A stretch of 64,000 bases of DNA from Clostridiales bacterium (GTDB lineage Bacteria; Bacillota; Clostridia; Christensenellales; Aristaeellaceae): contig SVHC01000006.1 of assembly GCA_015056055.1 (NCBI GenBank), positions 31,959 through 95,958 of the forward strand. The letters run 5' to 3'. Positions 1-7,870 of this stretch are shown in pieces; within the stretch, counting starts at the first letter, position 1, and every line of letters begins with the position of its first letter. Position numbers and translations under genes: made by a program. A model generated the notes under the pieces. It had not been told where the DNA came from, searched no databases, and worked only from the letters and a program-made list of their open reading frames with translations.

Positions 1-1331
1 TTTGCACGGCAGGGAACTTCACGTCCGTTTTCGTCCACAAGGCGATAATTCTCAAACTGGAACCTTCTCGGAATACGCACAAGGCTGTCCACAACGCAGG
101 AACCTTCCACGCCGCCGCCCTTAAATACCATGATTGGAACGCTGCCTTCAGGCCCGCCCGCTTCCAGCGAATTTGCCAGAATGCGGATTGCCTCATCGCG
201 CAGATAATCGCCCGTGCGGAGGATATCGTCCATGCGTGCAAGCATATCGGCGTGTACCTCGTCCAGCGAGCAGCCGCAGATGGAATCGTGCGGATGGCAG
301 GCGATAACGCCCTTCCACAGCTTATCGAGATAACCCTTCGGATACTTGCCAAGTCCCGTTTCGGCGACCACCGCCCACAGGGGATCCAGATGGTACTGCA
401 TCATGCGTTCGCAGGCGAGGTTGGCAATTTTGGTATCCATGCGGCTGGAAAGCGTTCCGTTGAGGAAGGTATCTTTCTTTTCAGGCGTGCCGCGCATCTC
501 ACCCTCATACGGCGGCAGCGGATACTTCGCCACCTCGCGCATGTAATCCTCGGTGTTGGCAAAAATCAGGTCGTATTTATCCTGATGATTCTGAATGTAA
601 TCCACCAGTTCAAGCAGCGATTCGCGCGGTTCCATATGGTCCACGCCCACAGACAGATATACAGCCGGCGCACACGAACGCGCAAGGAACTTATCCGCTT
701 CCTGCAAGAAGACCCGCACGGCATCGACAATATCGAACTTCATATTGACGTCCGAAAAAATATCATACCAGATGTTCGGATAGCTCAAAAACAGGCCGCT
801 GCCATAGCCCTGGGCAACGCAGGCAACATTCGATCCGTCCTTTGAACTCCATCGGCATTCCAGCTTTTCCAGGCCGGGATTTCCGCGTGAAAAATTGGCA
901 TATTCAATGCCGAATCCGTTCAGAATCTGCGGAAGCGCCGCTATGCTGCCGAAAGAGTCGGGAACATAGCCTTCCATCATAGGTTTGCCGCCCATTTTCT
1001 CCACAAGCTCGAATCCGTAATGCAGATTGCGCACAGTGGATTCATAGCTTTCCATTTCCTGGTCCGCCAGCACGTACCACGGACCCGCCTTAATTGCACC
1101 GCGCTTGAGCGCCGCGGTCAAGCGTTCCCGATTTTCCGGGCAGATATCCAGATAATCGTCAAGCACGATGGACTGTCCGTCCAGCATAAAGCGATATTCC
1201 GGGTATTTTTCCACCAGATCCAGAGCCTTATCCATCAGGTGGGCAAGGCGCACCTTGAACTGGCCAAGCGTCATTACCCATTCGCGGTCCCAATGTGTGG
1301 TGGGCACGATATAAGCAGGAATCCTTTTCAT
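1..1331 (-). CDS. GH38 alpha-mannosidase, 3' end beyond the window
   Basis: Retaining alpha-mannosidase of glycoside hydrolase family 38, predicted cytoplasmic. The translation starts MKRIPAYIVPTTHWDREW; the THWDRE block carries the first zinc ligands (His13, Asp15), and the VPDSFGS block around Asp125 carries the family's nucleophile. A further His-rich stretch (ACHPHDSICG) lies in the last part visible. About 443 codons are present, roughly half of a normal GH38 enzyme, because the gene runs leftward off the window. A GGGAG ribosome binding site precedes the ATG at 1331. No signal peptide is seen, which suits an enzyme acting on imported manno-oligosaccharides or glycan fragments. It is transcribed divergently from the glycosidase-like gene at 1480. 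The exact substrate cannot be read from the sequence. Confidence 0.9.
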   Translation of the reverse strand, partial: MKRIPAYIVPTTHWDREWVMTLGQFKVRLAHLMDKALDLVEKYPEYRFMLDGQSIVLDDYLDICPENRERLTAALKRGAIKAGPWYVLADQEMESYESTVRNLHYGFELVEKMGGKPMMEGYVPDSFGSIAALPQILNGFGIEYANFSRGNPGLEKLECRWSSKDGSNVACVAQGYGSGLFLSYPNIWYDIFSDVNMKFDIVDAVRVFLQEADKFLARSCAPAVYLSVGVDHMEPRESLLELVDYIQNHQDKYDLIFANTEDYMREVAKYPLPPYEGEMRGTPEKKDTFLNGTLSSRMDTKIANLACERMMQYHLDPLWAVVAETGLGKYPKGYLDKLWKGVIACHPHDSICGCSLDEVHADMLARMDDILRTGDYLRDEAIRILANSLEAGGPEGSVPIMVFKGGGVEGSCVVDSLVRIPRRFQFENYRLVDENGREVPCRA

Positions 1332-1377
1332 AATGCTTCTCCCATAAAACACAGATATGCTTGTTTTTCTTATGCTA

Positions 1378-1406
1378 ATTATACTTTTTGCCGCATATTC
1401 TGTCAA
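1378..1406 (-). promoter_or_regulatory. sigma-A promoter of the GH38 gene
   Basis: On the minus strand TTGACA (1406-1401), 17-bp spacer, TATAAT (1383-1378). Perfect consensus, about 40 bp upstream of the GH38 start. Confidence 0.85.
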
Positions 1407-1413
1407 GAAATCG

Positions 1414-1442
1414 TTGGCAAGCGGCACTGTTTCTGGTAGAAT
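1414..1442 (+). promoter_or_regulatory. sigma-A promoter of the gene at 1480
   Basis: TTGGCA (1414-1419), 17-bp spacer, TAGAAT (1437-1442). It lies back-to-back with the GH38 promoter, so both genes could share control. Confidence 0.7.
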
Positions 1443-1479
1443 AGGAGCAATGGCTTTCTATTACAGAAAGGGGATTCAC

Positions 1480-3570
1480 ATGCTTATCGAAAATCATTAC
1501 GGTTTTTCCGGCAGTTCCACCCGCGTCCTCTCCGGCGCGGATGAAACACGCTTTATCGCCCTGGAAGCATCGAATGATGCCGCCTACTGGGTACAATGGA
1601 CGCTGCATGCGCCCATCTCTGAAACTTACATCATGCTCCCCGCATGCGCCTATGACGGAAACCGGTTCGAGGGCGTCCATCGTCGCTATCCGCCCATGTT
1701 CACCGAAGATGAAATGGGCGTTGACGTACCCACCCGCATGACGGAAGTTCCCCGTCTTTCCCCCGAAGGCGATTCCTTCATGGACGTGACCACCGGCGAC
1801 CTTTCCACGCCCTGTGTATGCGTTCTGAACAAAAAGAACCGGACTGCGTTCATGGTCTTTTTTGAGCAGGGCGCGCATTCTCTCAATCACGGCGTGACCC
1901 TTGAGCAGGAGGGTGACAAGCTCCACATTGTCCTGCGCGCACCCGCAAAGCGCCGTTTGGTTTATCGCTGGTATGAGGGTTATCCTTCCCTGCGCGAAAA
2001 TCCGGAAGCCGATGCACCGCTTCATGTAAACGCAGGCGATGAAACCGTTATCACGCACCGCGTTTTTGCCATGCCCTGCAGGGACATTCCCGAACTGTAC
2101 CGCATCTTCTTTGAAAAGCGCGCACTTCTCTACCGTGCCGCCTCGCATGCGTCGCTGCCCTTCTCTGCCGCATGGGACATGTCCGAAGAGCAGTACAATC
2201 TCGTGCATTTTGATGAAAAAAACGGCTTCTACACGCTGCAGGCAATCGATACCGTCGGCTGCGGCACCGACGCCTACCAGCCCGGCTGGGTCGGAGGGGG
2301 CATGTCCACGCTTCCGCTCATGGTAAACGGAAGTGAGCTTTCCTTTAACCGTTCCATGCGCGCGCTGGATTTCTCCGCAAAATACCAGAGCAAAAAAGGC
2401 TTCTATTACGGCGTAGTAAATTTTGATACGGTCATGCACGACTGTTTCGGTCACTACGGCGACAAATATAATATGCTCCTTATCCGCAAGCACGCTGATC
2501 TGGTCTACTTCATGTTCAAGCAGATCGAAGTTCTGAAGAAAATGGGCAAGTCCGTGCCGGAGAATATCCTCACAAGTGCTACCCGCGCGGCGGATGCGCT
2601 GGTTTCCCTCTGGAAGCAGTACGGCCAGCTCGGGCAGTTTGTAAATGCCGAAACCGGCGAAATCGTTGTGGGCGGTTCTACCTCCGGCGCAATCGCACCT
2701 GCCGCTCTGTGTGCTGCCGCTATCGTAACCGGGAACGCCGTCTATGCCGAAGCCGCCCGCGAAATCGGCCGCTTCTTCTATCGTACTGCAACCCTTACCG
2801 GCGTTACCACCGGCGGTCCCGGTGAAATCCTGCAGGCTCCTGATTCCGAAAGCTCCGCAGCACTGCTTGAAAGCTTCGTCGCGCTCTATGATATGGACGA
2901 AACCGATGAATGGCTCAAAATGGCCTGCGACGCCGCTCATCAGCTGGCAAGCTGGGTTGTTCCCTACGATTACGAATTCCCGAAGACAGGCCAGTTTGGC
3001 CGCCTTGGCATCCGCTCTGCAGGCAGCGTATGGGCCAATGTGCAGAACAAGCATTCTTCCCCCGGCCTGTGCACGCTGAGCGCAGCCTCCCTTCTGAAAC
3101 TGTACCGCGCCACCGGAAACGAAAACTATCTGCGCATGATGCGTGAAATTGCGCATTTCATTCCGCAGGTCGCCTCCCGCCCGGACCGCCCGGTTCTCAA
3201 CTTTGCAAACGAACCGCTTCTCCCCGGAAAAATGTGCGAGCGTGTCAATCTTTCCGACTGGGAAGGACAGAATAATGTAGGCGGTTCCATTTTCGGCCCC
3301 TGTTCCTGGCCGGAGGTCAGCATGATGCTCAACTGGACAGAAGTTCCCGGCATCTATGCCATCCCTTCGCGCGGCGTGCTGTGCGTGTCCGACCACGTGA
3401 ATGCACGTCTTGAAAATGGCCGCATCGTTATCGAAAACCCCACCACCTACCCCGCACGCGTAAAAGTTATGATCGAAACGGAAGAATCGCTCTCCCGTCC
3501 CATGGGACTTTACTGGCTGGATGCCTTCCGGATTGTAAATGTTGAAAGCGGAGAAACCGTGGTTATCTAA
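1480..3570 (+). CDS. putative (alpha/alpha)6-barrel glycosidase, unknown specificity
   Basis: A 696-residue protein with no signal peptide. I do not recognise a named family. The middle and C-terminal parts read like a six-hairpin (alpha/alpha)6 toroid: helical segments with aromatic and acidic residues, such as the stretch LYRATGNENYLRMMREIAH near the end of the barrel, followed by a small beta-rich tail. The N-terminal third looks like a beta-sandwich. The start at 1480 is chosen because AAAGGGG lies 6-10 bases upstream; an in-frame ATG at 1450 has no such site. It is divergent from the GH38 mannosidase, so a role in breaking down glycan fragments is likely, but the substrate is unknown. 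A long open frame on the opposite strand is only a codon-bias shadow. Confidence 0.6.
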   Translation: MLIENHYGFSGSSTRVLSGADETRFIALEASNDAAYWVQWTLHAPISETYIMLPACAYDGNRFEGVHRRYPPMFTEDEMGVDVPTRMTEVPRLSPEGDSFMDVTTGDLSTPCVCVLNKKNRTAFMVFFEQGAHSLNHGVTLEQEGDKLHIVLRAPAKRRLVYRWYEGYPSLRENPEADAPLHVNAGDETVITHRVFAMPCRDIPELYRIFFEKRALLYRAASHASLPFSAAWDMSEEQYNLVHFDEKNGFYTLQAIDTVGCGTDAYQPGWVGGGMSTLPLMVNGSELSFNRSMRALDFSAKYQSKKGFYYGVVNFDTVMHDCFGHYGDKYNMLLIRKHADLVYFMFKQIEVLKKMGKSVPENILTSATRAADALVSLWKQYGQLGQFVNAETGEIVVGGSTSGAIAPAALCAAAIVTGNAVYAEAAREIGRFFYRTATLTGVTTGGPGEILQAPDSESSAALLESFVALYDMDETDEWLKMACDAAHQLASWVVPYDYEFPKTGQFGRLGIRSAGSVWANVQNKHSSPGLCTLSAASLLKLYRATGNENYLRMMREIAHFIPQVASRPDRPVLNFANEPLLPGKMCERVNLSDWEGQNNVGGSIFGPCSWPEVSMMLNWTEVPGIYAIPSRGVLCVSDHVNARLENGRIVIENPTTYPARVKVMIETEESLSRPMGLYWLDAFRIVNVESGETVVI

Positions 3571-3585
3571 CGCGGCAAATACGTT

Positions 3586-3620
3586 GACAGGCACAGCGAT
3601 TTGAACTGCTGTGCCTGTTC
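3586..3620 (+). terminator. hairpin after the glycosidase-like gene
   Basis: GACAGGCACAGC (3586-3597) pairs with GCTGTGCCTGT (3608-3618), followed by a short T-rich run (TCTTGT). Moderate rho-independent terminator. Confidence 0.6.
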
Positions 3621-3649
3621 TTGTAAAATCCACTTTTGTGTGATAATAT
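3621..3649 (+). promoter_or_regulatory. promoter of the nucleoside phosphorylase gene
   Basis: TTGTAA (3621-3626), 17-bp spacer, TAATAT (3644-3649), directly after the upstream terminator. Confidence 0.55.
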
Positions 3650-3692
3650 GTACCAAATCAAAACGTCAATATGCATTTTCGAGGACAGTAAT

Positions 3693-4442
3693 ATGATTAT
3701 CGATTGTTACGACATCAAAACAGAACCCATTATCAGTATGCGTGATTTTTATGGAGAACCCAAACACATTCTGGACATTTGCCTGATTATATTTTCAAAA
3801 GATATCCATACACATTTGCTGAACACCTATGACTGCGAAGAAATTGGACTTCTGACAGCGTGTAACGGAAACATCGTCATCTACAAAATGAACTACAAAG
3901 GTACCGATATTGCTTTTTACTTAACCGGCATAGGTTCTGCTGTTGCTTCTTCGATGTGCTACGAAACAAGCTGGCTTACAGGCGCGACAAAATTTATTAT
4001 GTTTGGTTCCTGCGGAAGCCTGAACAGAGAAAAAACAGACGGAAAATTTATCATCCCGACAGAAAGTTATCGTGGCGAAGGATGCTCTTACTATTATGCT
4101 CCGCCATCTGACTACATAGAAATTAAAAACAGCGCTAAGCTTTCGGCTATATTTGGAGAATTGGCTGTTCCTTATGTGGCAGGAAAAGTTTGGACTACCG
4201 ATTCTATGCTGAGAGAAACCGTAGGGCTGGTCGAAAAACGAAGGGCAGAAGGCTGCATTGCTGTTGAAATGGAACTGTCAGGCGTACAAGCCGTGTGCGA
4301 TTTCTACAATTTGGAATTGTATGATTTTCTGGAAGCCGGAGATGTGCTGGAATCCAGCGGCTATGAAGTTGAAGGACTTCATGCTGCAAATCACAATCTG
4401 GGCAAGCTATATATTGCGCTTGAAACGGCATTGCGCTTATAA
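3693..4442 (+). CDS. nucleoside phosphorylase (uridine/purine phosphorylase family)
   Basis: A 249-residue phosphorylase of the PNP/UDP superfamily, which splits a nucleoside with phosphate into a base and (deoxy)ribose-1-phosphate in the cytoplasm. Seen directly: the glycine-rich phosphate-site block FGSCGSL and the VEMELSGVQAVC block, whose Glu-Met-Glu trio is the ribose-binding signature of the family. The start at 3693 has GAGGA 8-12 bases upstream; two earlier in-frame ATG codons at 3636 and 3648 have no clear ribosome site. It has its own promoter and terminator. Pyrimidine versus purine preference cannot be settled by eye. The gene is AT-richer than its neighbours. Confidence 0.8.
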   Translation: MIIDCYDIKTEPIISMRDFYGEPKHILDICLIIFSKDIHTHLLNTYDCEEIGLLTACNGNIVIYKMNYKGTDIAFYLTGIGSAVASSMCYETSWLTGATKFIMFGSCGSLNREKTDGKFIIPTESYRGEGCSYYYAPPSDYIEIKNSAKLSAIFGELAVPYVAGKVWTTDSMLRETVGLVEKRRAEGCIAVEMELSGVQAVCDFYNLELYDFLEAGDVLESSGYEVEGLHAANHNLGKLYIALETALRL

Positions 4443-4471
4443 CCGATTTATAAATGCCGATGCGGACAAAA

Positions 4472-4517
4472 AATAACCCTTGACCGTTGTTTTCTTTTTC
4501 AACGATCAAGGGTTATT
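4472..4517. terminator. bidirectional terminator (module copy 1)
   Basis: A 15-bp stem with one mismatch: AACCCTTGACCGTTG pairs with CAACGATCAAGGGTT, with T-runs on both sides (TATTTTT on plus, TATTTTTT on minus). It ends the phosphorylase mRNA on the plus strand and the small RNA of module copy 1 on the minus strand. Confidence 0.85.
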
Positions 4518-4542
4518 TTTGCGTCTTCTTGTTATCTAACAT
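4513..4542 (-). CDS. micro-ORF MLDNKKTQK (copy 1)
   Basis: Nine codons plus TAA. GAGAGGT lies about 8 bases upstream, a good ribosome site. The stop codon sits inside the terminator stem, as in the other two copies (MMLDTKKVQK and MMLDTKNTNE). Copies 1 and 2 differ partly by synonymous changes (AAG/AAA, CAA/CAG), which hints at translation. It could also be the remnant of a longer gene. Confidence 0.4.
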   Translation of the reverse strand: MLDNKKTQK

Positions 4543-4764
4543 CCATGGTTACCTCTCTTTCTTCATATTGACGCGGCTTTCGTCGATTTGAATCCTTCCG
4601 TGCGCTGGATTCTGCTCTTTACTTTCTTCCCAATTTCAGAAGCTCTATATAAAACGGAAGACTTCTTGCATTTTACTTTGGTTGAAAGCCGTCGCCGCTC
4701 ATTCGGATTTTTTATCCGAAACCGTCAGGAATCTCTTTTTCGTTTATTTCCTTTCGGTGTCTAT

Positions 4765-4793
4765 AATATATCACATATAACTCCATTTTGCAA
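4765..4793 (-). promoter_or_regulatory. minus-strand promoter, module copy 1
   Basis: On the minus strand TTGCAA (4793-4788), 17-bp spacer, TATATT (4770-4765). Confidence 0.7.
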
Positions 4794-4857
4794 TTGGTAT
4801 TTTTCCCGAATATATAAACCGAATGATATTCATATTCACGATTTTTCCTTAACCTCA

Positions 4858-4920
4858 TTGACTTCCTATTCACTTTTTGCTATACTGGATATGTTGGGTG
4901 CTTAAAAAGGCGCCTTTTTT
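4858..4920 (+). promoter_or_regulatory. promoter immediately followed by a terminator (copy 1)
   Basis: TTGACT (4858-4863), 17-bp spacer, TATACT (4881-4886), then a hairpin at 4897-4914 and TTTTTT at 4915-4920. The hairpin begins only ten bases after the -10 box, so any transcript would be about 30 nt. The same pairing occurs in copies 2 and 3. Confidence 0.6.
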
Positions 4921-4921
4921 C

Positions 4922-4951
4922 TTGCCCGAAAGCCTGCTTTCGTGTTATAAT
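4922..4951 (+). promoter_or_regulatory. promoter of the sugar isomerase-esterase operon
   Basis: TTGCCC (4922-4927), 18-bp spacer, TATAAT (4946-4951), 39 bp before the isomerase start. Confidence 0.65.
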
Positions 4952-4989
4952 ACTGTTACACACAAAACACAATACAGGAGGTTTTTTGC

Positions 4990-5907
4990 ATGTTCAAAAT
5001 TGCCGTACAGACCGGCGGTGCCGAGAATTATATGGGCGTCGACTTTGCCTACAAAGTAATCAGCGAAGCCGGATTTGACGCCGTAGATGCCAATATCGAC
5101 CGTCTTTGGAGCTACGGTGACATTATAAACAAAAAAGCTCCCGGATTCCTTTCTGCCGCATCCGATTCCGAAGCTATGGAACACTTCAACCCCTGGCGCG
5201 ACGCTGCAAAAAAATACGGTCTTGAAAACTATCAGGCGCACGCACCGTTCCCGTCCTATGTGCTCGATAAGGACGGATCGCACAACGCCCTGATACTGAA
5301 TGTTCTCAAACGCGTTATTATGGGTTGTGACTATATTGGGTGCCGCAATCTCATCGTCCATCCCTTCTTCCTGCAATACAACGAAAGAATCTCCGCCGAA
5401 GATGAGTGGAACACCAATATTGAATACTATTCCAAACTGATTCCCACCGCAAAGCAGTACGGCGTGACCATCTGCCTTGAAAACATGTTCTCCGGTTTCC
5501 GCAACAAAGTTATCGAAGCCTGCTGCTCCAATTTTGAAACTGCAGCCCGCTATATCGATACCCTCAACGGCATCGCCGGCGAAAAGGTATTCGCATTCTG
5601 CCTGGATACCGGCCATGCACTGCTTCTGGGCCGCGATATCAAGGACGCCATGCTGACCATGGGCGACCGCATCGAAGCCTTCCACGTGCATGACAACGAC
5701 GGTCTTAATGACCAGCATCTCGCCCCGTACATGGGCGTGCAGGACTGGAACCGCTTTGTAGACGGTCTTAAGGCCATCAAATTCAATAAAACGCTGAGCT
5801 TTGAAACCTTCAACATCTGGAATACCGTGGATAAGGAACTCTGCCCCTCCATGATGCGCTTCATCGCAGAAACCGGCCGCATGTTTGCCCGCCGCGCAGA
5901 AGCATAA
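4990..5907 (+). CDS. sugar phosphate isomerase/epimerase, xylose-isomerase-like TIM barrel
   Basis: A 305-residue cytoplasmic protein of the AP-endonuclease-2/xylose-isomerase-like TIM-barrel family, which isomerises or epimerises sugars or sugar acids with a divalent metal. Likely metal ligands are visible: Glu in ICLENMF, Asp and His in CLDTGHA, His in FHVHDND and Glu in LSFETF. AGGAGG lies 9-14 bases before the ATG. It is followed after 17 bp by an SGNH esterase gene, so the two are probably co-transcribed from the promoter at 4922. The pairing suggests use of an acylated sugar, with the esterase removing the acyl group and this enzyme converting the sugar. The real substrate is not evident. 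Confidence 0.8.
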   Translation: MFKIAVQTGGAENYMGVDFAYKVISEAGFDAVDANIDRLWSYGDIINKKAPGFLSAASDSEAMEHFNPWRDAAKKYGLENYQAHAPFPSYVLDKDGSHNALILNVLKRVIMGCDYIGCRNLIVHPFFLQYNERISAEDEWNTNIEYYSKLIPTAKQYGVTICLENMFSGFRNKVIEACCSNFETAARYIDTLNGIAGEKVFAFCLDTGHALLLGRDIKDAMLTMGDRIEAFHVHDNDGLNDQHLAPYMGVQDWNRFVDGLKAIKFNKTLSFETFNIWNTVDKELCPSMMRFIAETGRMFARRAEA

Positions 5908-5924
5908 TTCCCGGGTATAGCATC

Positions 5925-6938
5925 ATGAAAACCTACTGCATCACCGATTCCCCCATTGAAATCTACGGTCTTGACGTGATCGATGCGGAGAATAAAAATT
6001 TCTGGCGTCTTGCGGACGAAGAATCCCGCGAAGTCAGCGATTTTATCCGTGGCAGAAGCAAGACCTCCTTTGGCGGACGCGTTCGTTTCCGCACCAATTC
6101 CCGCATGCTTACCGTTAAAATGGAACTGCATGAGCTCTATCCCGATCCCTGCATTCCCATTTGCGGTTCCGGCGGCGCGGATATTATGCTTGGTACCGGC
6201 ACGGCGAGCGTTTTCGCAGGCTCGGTAAATCCCGCCCTTTACGACAATAAAACCCCTTCCCTTACCATAAAACTTGACGGCTCCATGCAGCAGGTAACCA
6301 TTAACCTGCCCCGCAACGAGAGGCTTGCCGGTATGTGGATATCGATCGATGACGATTCGGAGCTTCTGGCCCCCGAGCCTTATTCCCGCCCGGGCAGGCT
6401 CTGCTTCTACGGTTCCTCCATCACAGAAGGCGGCTGCGCATCCCGTCCCGGTAATGCATATACTGCAGCGGTTTCCCGCTGGCTGGATATGGACTATGTG
6501 AACTACGGCTTTTCCGGAAACGCCTTGGGCGAGGATGCCATGGCGGATATCATCTGCCGCAGACAGTTCGAAGTGTTCATTTACGACTATGACCACAACG
6601 CACCCGATGCCGCACATCTGGAAAAGACGCACGAGCGCTTCTACAAACGCGTGCGCGCCGCGCATCCGGATATGCCCATCATTATGATGTCCAAGCCCGG
6701 ATACGATACCGACCCGCCTTTCAACGATGCACGCCGCGAAGTCATCCGCTGCACATACACAAACGCCGTTGCCGCAGGCGATAAAAACGTCTACTTTCTG
6801 GACGGAGAAAAGTTCTACGGCTCCTTCGGACGCGAAATGTGTACCGTGGATGGAACGCACCCCAACGACCTTGGCTTCTACCGCATGGCCGAAGCTGTGT
6901 ACGGAATGATTCTGAAAGCCATGAGAAGGATAAAGTAG
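5925..6938 (+). CDS. SGNH/GDSL-family carbohydrate esterase
   Basis: A 337-residue two-domain esterase. The N-terminal half (about residues 1-160) is beta-rich, like the jelly-roll domain often fused to SGNH esterases. The C-terminal half holds the SGNH blocks: FYGSSITEGG (nucleophile Ser), YGFSGNALG (oxyanion Gly), YDYDHNA (Asn block) and VDGTHPND (Asp-x-x-His pair). No signal peptide is seen, so deacylation likely happens inside the cell. The ATG at 5925 follows the isomerase stop by 17 bp with only a weak ribosome site, suggesting translational coupling. A strong terminator follows. Function as a sugar O-acetyl esterase is inferred from family and neighbour. Confidence 0.82.
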   Translation: MKTYCITDSPIEIYGLDVIDAENKNFWRLADEESREVSDFIRGRSKTSFGGRVRFRTNSRMLTVKMELHELYPDPCIPICGSGGADIMLGTGTASVFAGSVNPALYDNKTPSLTIKLDGSMQQVTINLPRNERLAGMWISIDDDSELLAPEPYSRPGRLCFYGSSITEGGCASRPGNAYTAAVSRWLDMDYVNYGFSGNALGEDAMADIICRRQFEVFIYDYDHNAPDAAHLEKTHERFYKRVRAAHPDMPIIMMSKPGYDTDPPFNDARREVIRCTYTNAVAAGDKNVYFLDGEKFYGSFGREMCTVDGTHPNDLGFYRMAEAVYGMILKAMRRIK

Positions 6939-6943
6939 TTGAA

Positions 6944-6973
6944 TTGCCGCAGCCTTGTCTGCGGCAATTTTTT
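6944..6973 (+). terminator. terminator of the isomerase-esterase operon
   Basis: TTGCCGCAG (6944-6952) pairs perfectly with CTGCGGCAA (6959-6967), loop CCTTGT, followed by TTTTTT. Confidence 0.9.
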
Positions 6974-7022
6974 CGTCCAAAACAAAAACAACCGCCCATT
7001 CGGCGGCTTTCCATACGTCTCC

Positions 7023-7240
7023 AAAAAACGAAATACCCTTGATTGCTTCATTTTGCGATCTTCGTCTTTCTTTACAAACTCCGATCATCCACAATCAAGG
7101 GTTATTTCTGTACCTTTTTCGTATCTAACATCATTTTTTGTACCTCGCTTTCTTTTGATAGATTCGATTCTGTTTCAGAATCTCATCTTCGAAAACCCGG
7201 GGATTTTACCGGTACATCGGACTCACCCTTTCTGTTTTCT
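7023..7240 (-). ncRNA. predicted ~215-nt small RNA, copy 2
   Basis: Bounded by a promoter at 7247-7275 and a terminator at 7023-7107 whose stem pairs CAATCAAGGGT with ACCCTTGATTG and ends in GTTTTTT on the minus strand. The leader carries SD GAAAGGGTGAG, then ATG-TAC-CGG-TAA (MYR, 7217-7206), then the CCCCGGGTTTT box, then SD GCGAGGT and the MMLDTKKVQK micro-ORF. Both micro-ORFs recur in copy 3. Confidence 0.6.
7102..7134 (-). CDS. micro-ORF MMLDTKKVQK (copy 2)
   Basis: Ten codons plus TAA. GAGGT lies 9-13 bases upstream of the first ATG. The stop sits in the terminator stem. See copies at 4513 and 7560. Confidence 0.45.
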   Translation of the reverse strand: MMLDTKKVQK

Positions 7241-7246
7241 GGCTTT

Positions 7247-7275
7247 ATTATAACGCCGCACTCCTCACTTTGCAA
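7247..7275 (-). promoter_or_regulatory. minus-strand promoter, module copy 2
   Basis: On the minus strand TTGCAA (7275-7270), 17-bp spacer, TATAAT (7252-7247). Near consensus. Confidence 0.8.
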
Positions 7276-7341
7276 GTCGGAATTTTACACAGTCTTTTTA
7301 TATCAGTTATTGTGCTGCGTGGAGAACTTGTCTTATACCCA

Positions 7342-7404
7342 TTGACGCCAATTTCGATCTGTGCTATACTTAAAATGTTGGGCTCAATATGGGCTCAACT
7401 TTTT
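7342..7404 (+). promoter_or_regulatory. promoter immediately followed by a terminator (copy 2)
   Basis: TTGACG (7342-7347), 17-bp spacer, TATACT (7365-7370), then a nine-pair hairpin GTTGGGCTC/GGGCTCAAC (7377-7399) and TTTTT. The hairpin starts six bases after the -10 box. Confidence 0.65.
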
Positions 7405-7480
7405 GTTTCACACGACCCGAATCTGCTGTTTCTCCAAAAAAACAACAAACCGCCCATTGGCGGCCTTCTCGCATAGCTCC

Positions 7481-7769
7481 AAAAATTGAATAACCCTTGA
7501 TTGCTTCATTTTGCGATCTTTGTCTTTCTTCACAAACTCCGATCATCCGCAATCAAGGGTTATTCATTCGTATTCTTGGTATCTAACATCATTTTTTGTA
7601 CCTCTCTTTCTTCAGATAGATTCGATTCCGTTTCCTTATTCCTTTTTTTGCATTGGCTTTTGATTCTTGTACTTAAATCATCTGCCTTTATGGGAATCTC
7701 TCTTTAGAATCTCCTCTTCGAAAACCCGGGGCTTTTACCTGTACATTGGACTCACCCTTTCTGTTTTCT
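7481..7769 (-). ncRNA. predicted ~290-nt small RNA, copy 3
   Basis: Bounded by a promoter at 7776-7804 and a terminator whose 16-bp stem pairs GCAATCAAGGGTTATT (7549-7564) with its complement at 7489-7504 and ends in a T-run on the minus strand. It contains MYR (ATG-TAC-AGG-TAA, 7746-7735) after a GAAAGGGTGAG site, the CCCCGGGTTTTCGAAGA box, and the MMLDTKNTNE micro-ORF. Confidence 0.6.
7560..7592 (-). CDS. micro-ORF MMLDTKNTNE (copy 3)
   Basis: Ten codons plus TAA with AGAGAGGT upstream and the stop at the edge of the terminator stem, exactly as in the other copies. The first six residues (MMLDTK) match copy 2. Confidence 0.45.
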   Translation of the reverse strand: MMLDTKNTNE

Positions 7770-7775
7770 GGTTAC

Positions 7776-7804
7776 ATTATAACGCAGTTCCCCCCACTTT
7801 TCAA
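7776..7804 (-). promoter_or_regulatory. minus-strand promoter, module copy 3
   Basis: On the minus strand TTGAAA (7804-7799), 17-bp spacer, TATAAT (7781-7776). Near consensus. Confidence 0.8.
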
Positions 7805-7870
7805 GCCCGCATTTTACACAATCTTTTTATATCAGTCATTGTGCTGCATGCAGATTTTTCACCATACCCA

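Larger units (their letters stand above)
4466..4758 (-). ncRNA. predicted ~290-nt small RNA, copy 1
   Basis: Predicted from its own promoter and terminator. Transcription should begin about 7 bases after the -10 box at 4765-4770 and end at the 4472-4517 hairpin. The only conserved open frame is the 9-codon micro-ORF at 4513-4542. No gene lies downstream on this strand, so it is not an attenuator leader of a neighbouring gene. Confidence 0.55.
4472..4920 (-). repeat. three-copy intergenic module, copy 1 (most diverged)
   Basis: First of three related intergenic modules (others at 6978-7404 and 7438-7937). Order on the minus strand: a hairpin (4897-4920) with a plus-strand promoter beside it, a minus-strand sigma-A promoter (4765-4793), about 210 nt of leader, an SD plus micro-ORF MLDNKKTQK, and a terminator overlapping the micro-ORF stop. 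This copy shares layout, SD and micro-ORF with the others but little of the leader sequence. Confidence 0.75.
6978..7404 (-). repeat. three-copy intergenic module, copy 2
   Basis: Second module copy, directly followed by copy 3 in the same orientation, so the pair is a tandem duplication with a unit of about 460 bp. It begins at its left end with a CCGCCCATTCGGCGG hairpin. Minus-strand order: outer hairpin, divergent plus promoter, minus promoter, MYR micro-ORF, conserved CCCCGGGTTTTCGAAGA box, MMLDTKKVQK micro-ORF, terminator. It is shorter than copy 3 because about 75 bp of the leader is missing. Confidence 0.85.

Noticed and set aside
1375-3633. A 752-codon open frame on the minus strand
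   Set aside because: It mirrors the real plus-strand gene, has no ribosome site or family motif, and arises from codon bias.
5550-7094. A 514-codon minus-strand frame across the isomerase and esterase genes
   Set aside because: It crosses two well-supported genes and a terminator and has no recognisable protein features.
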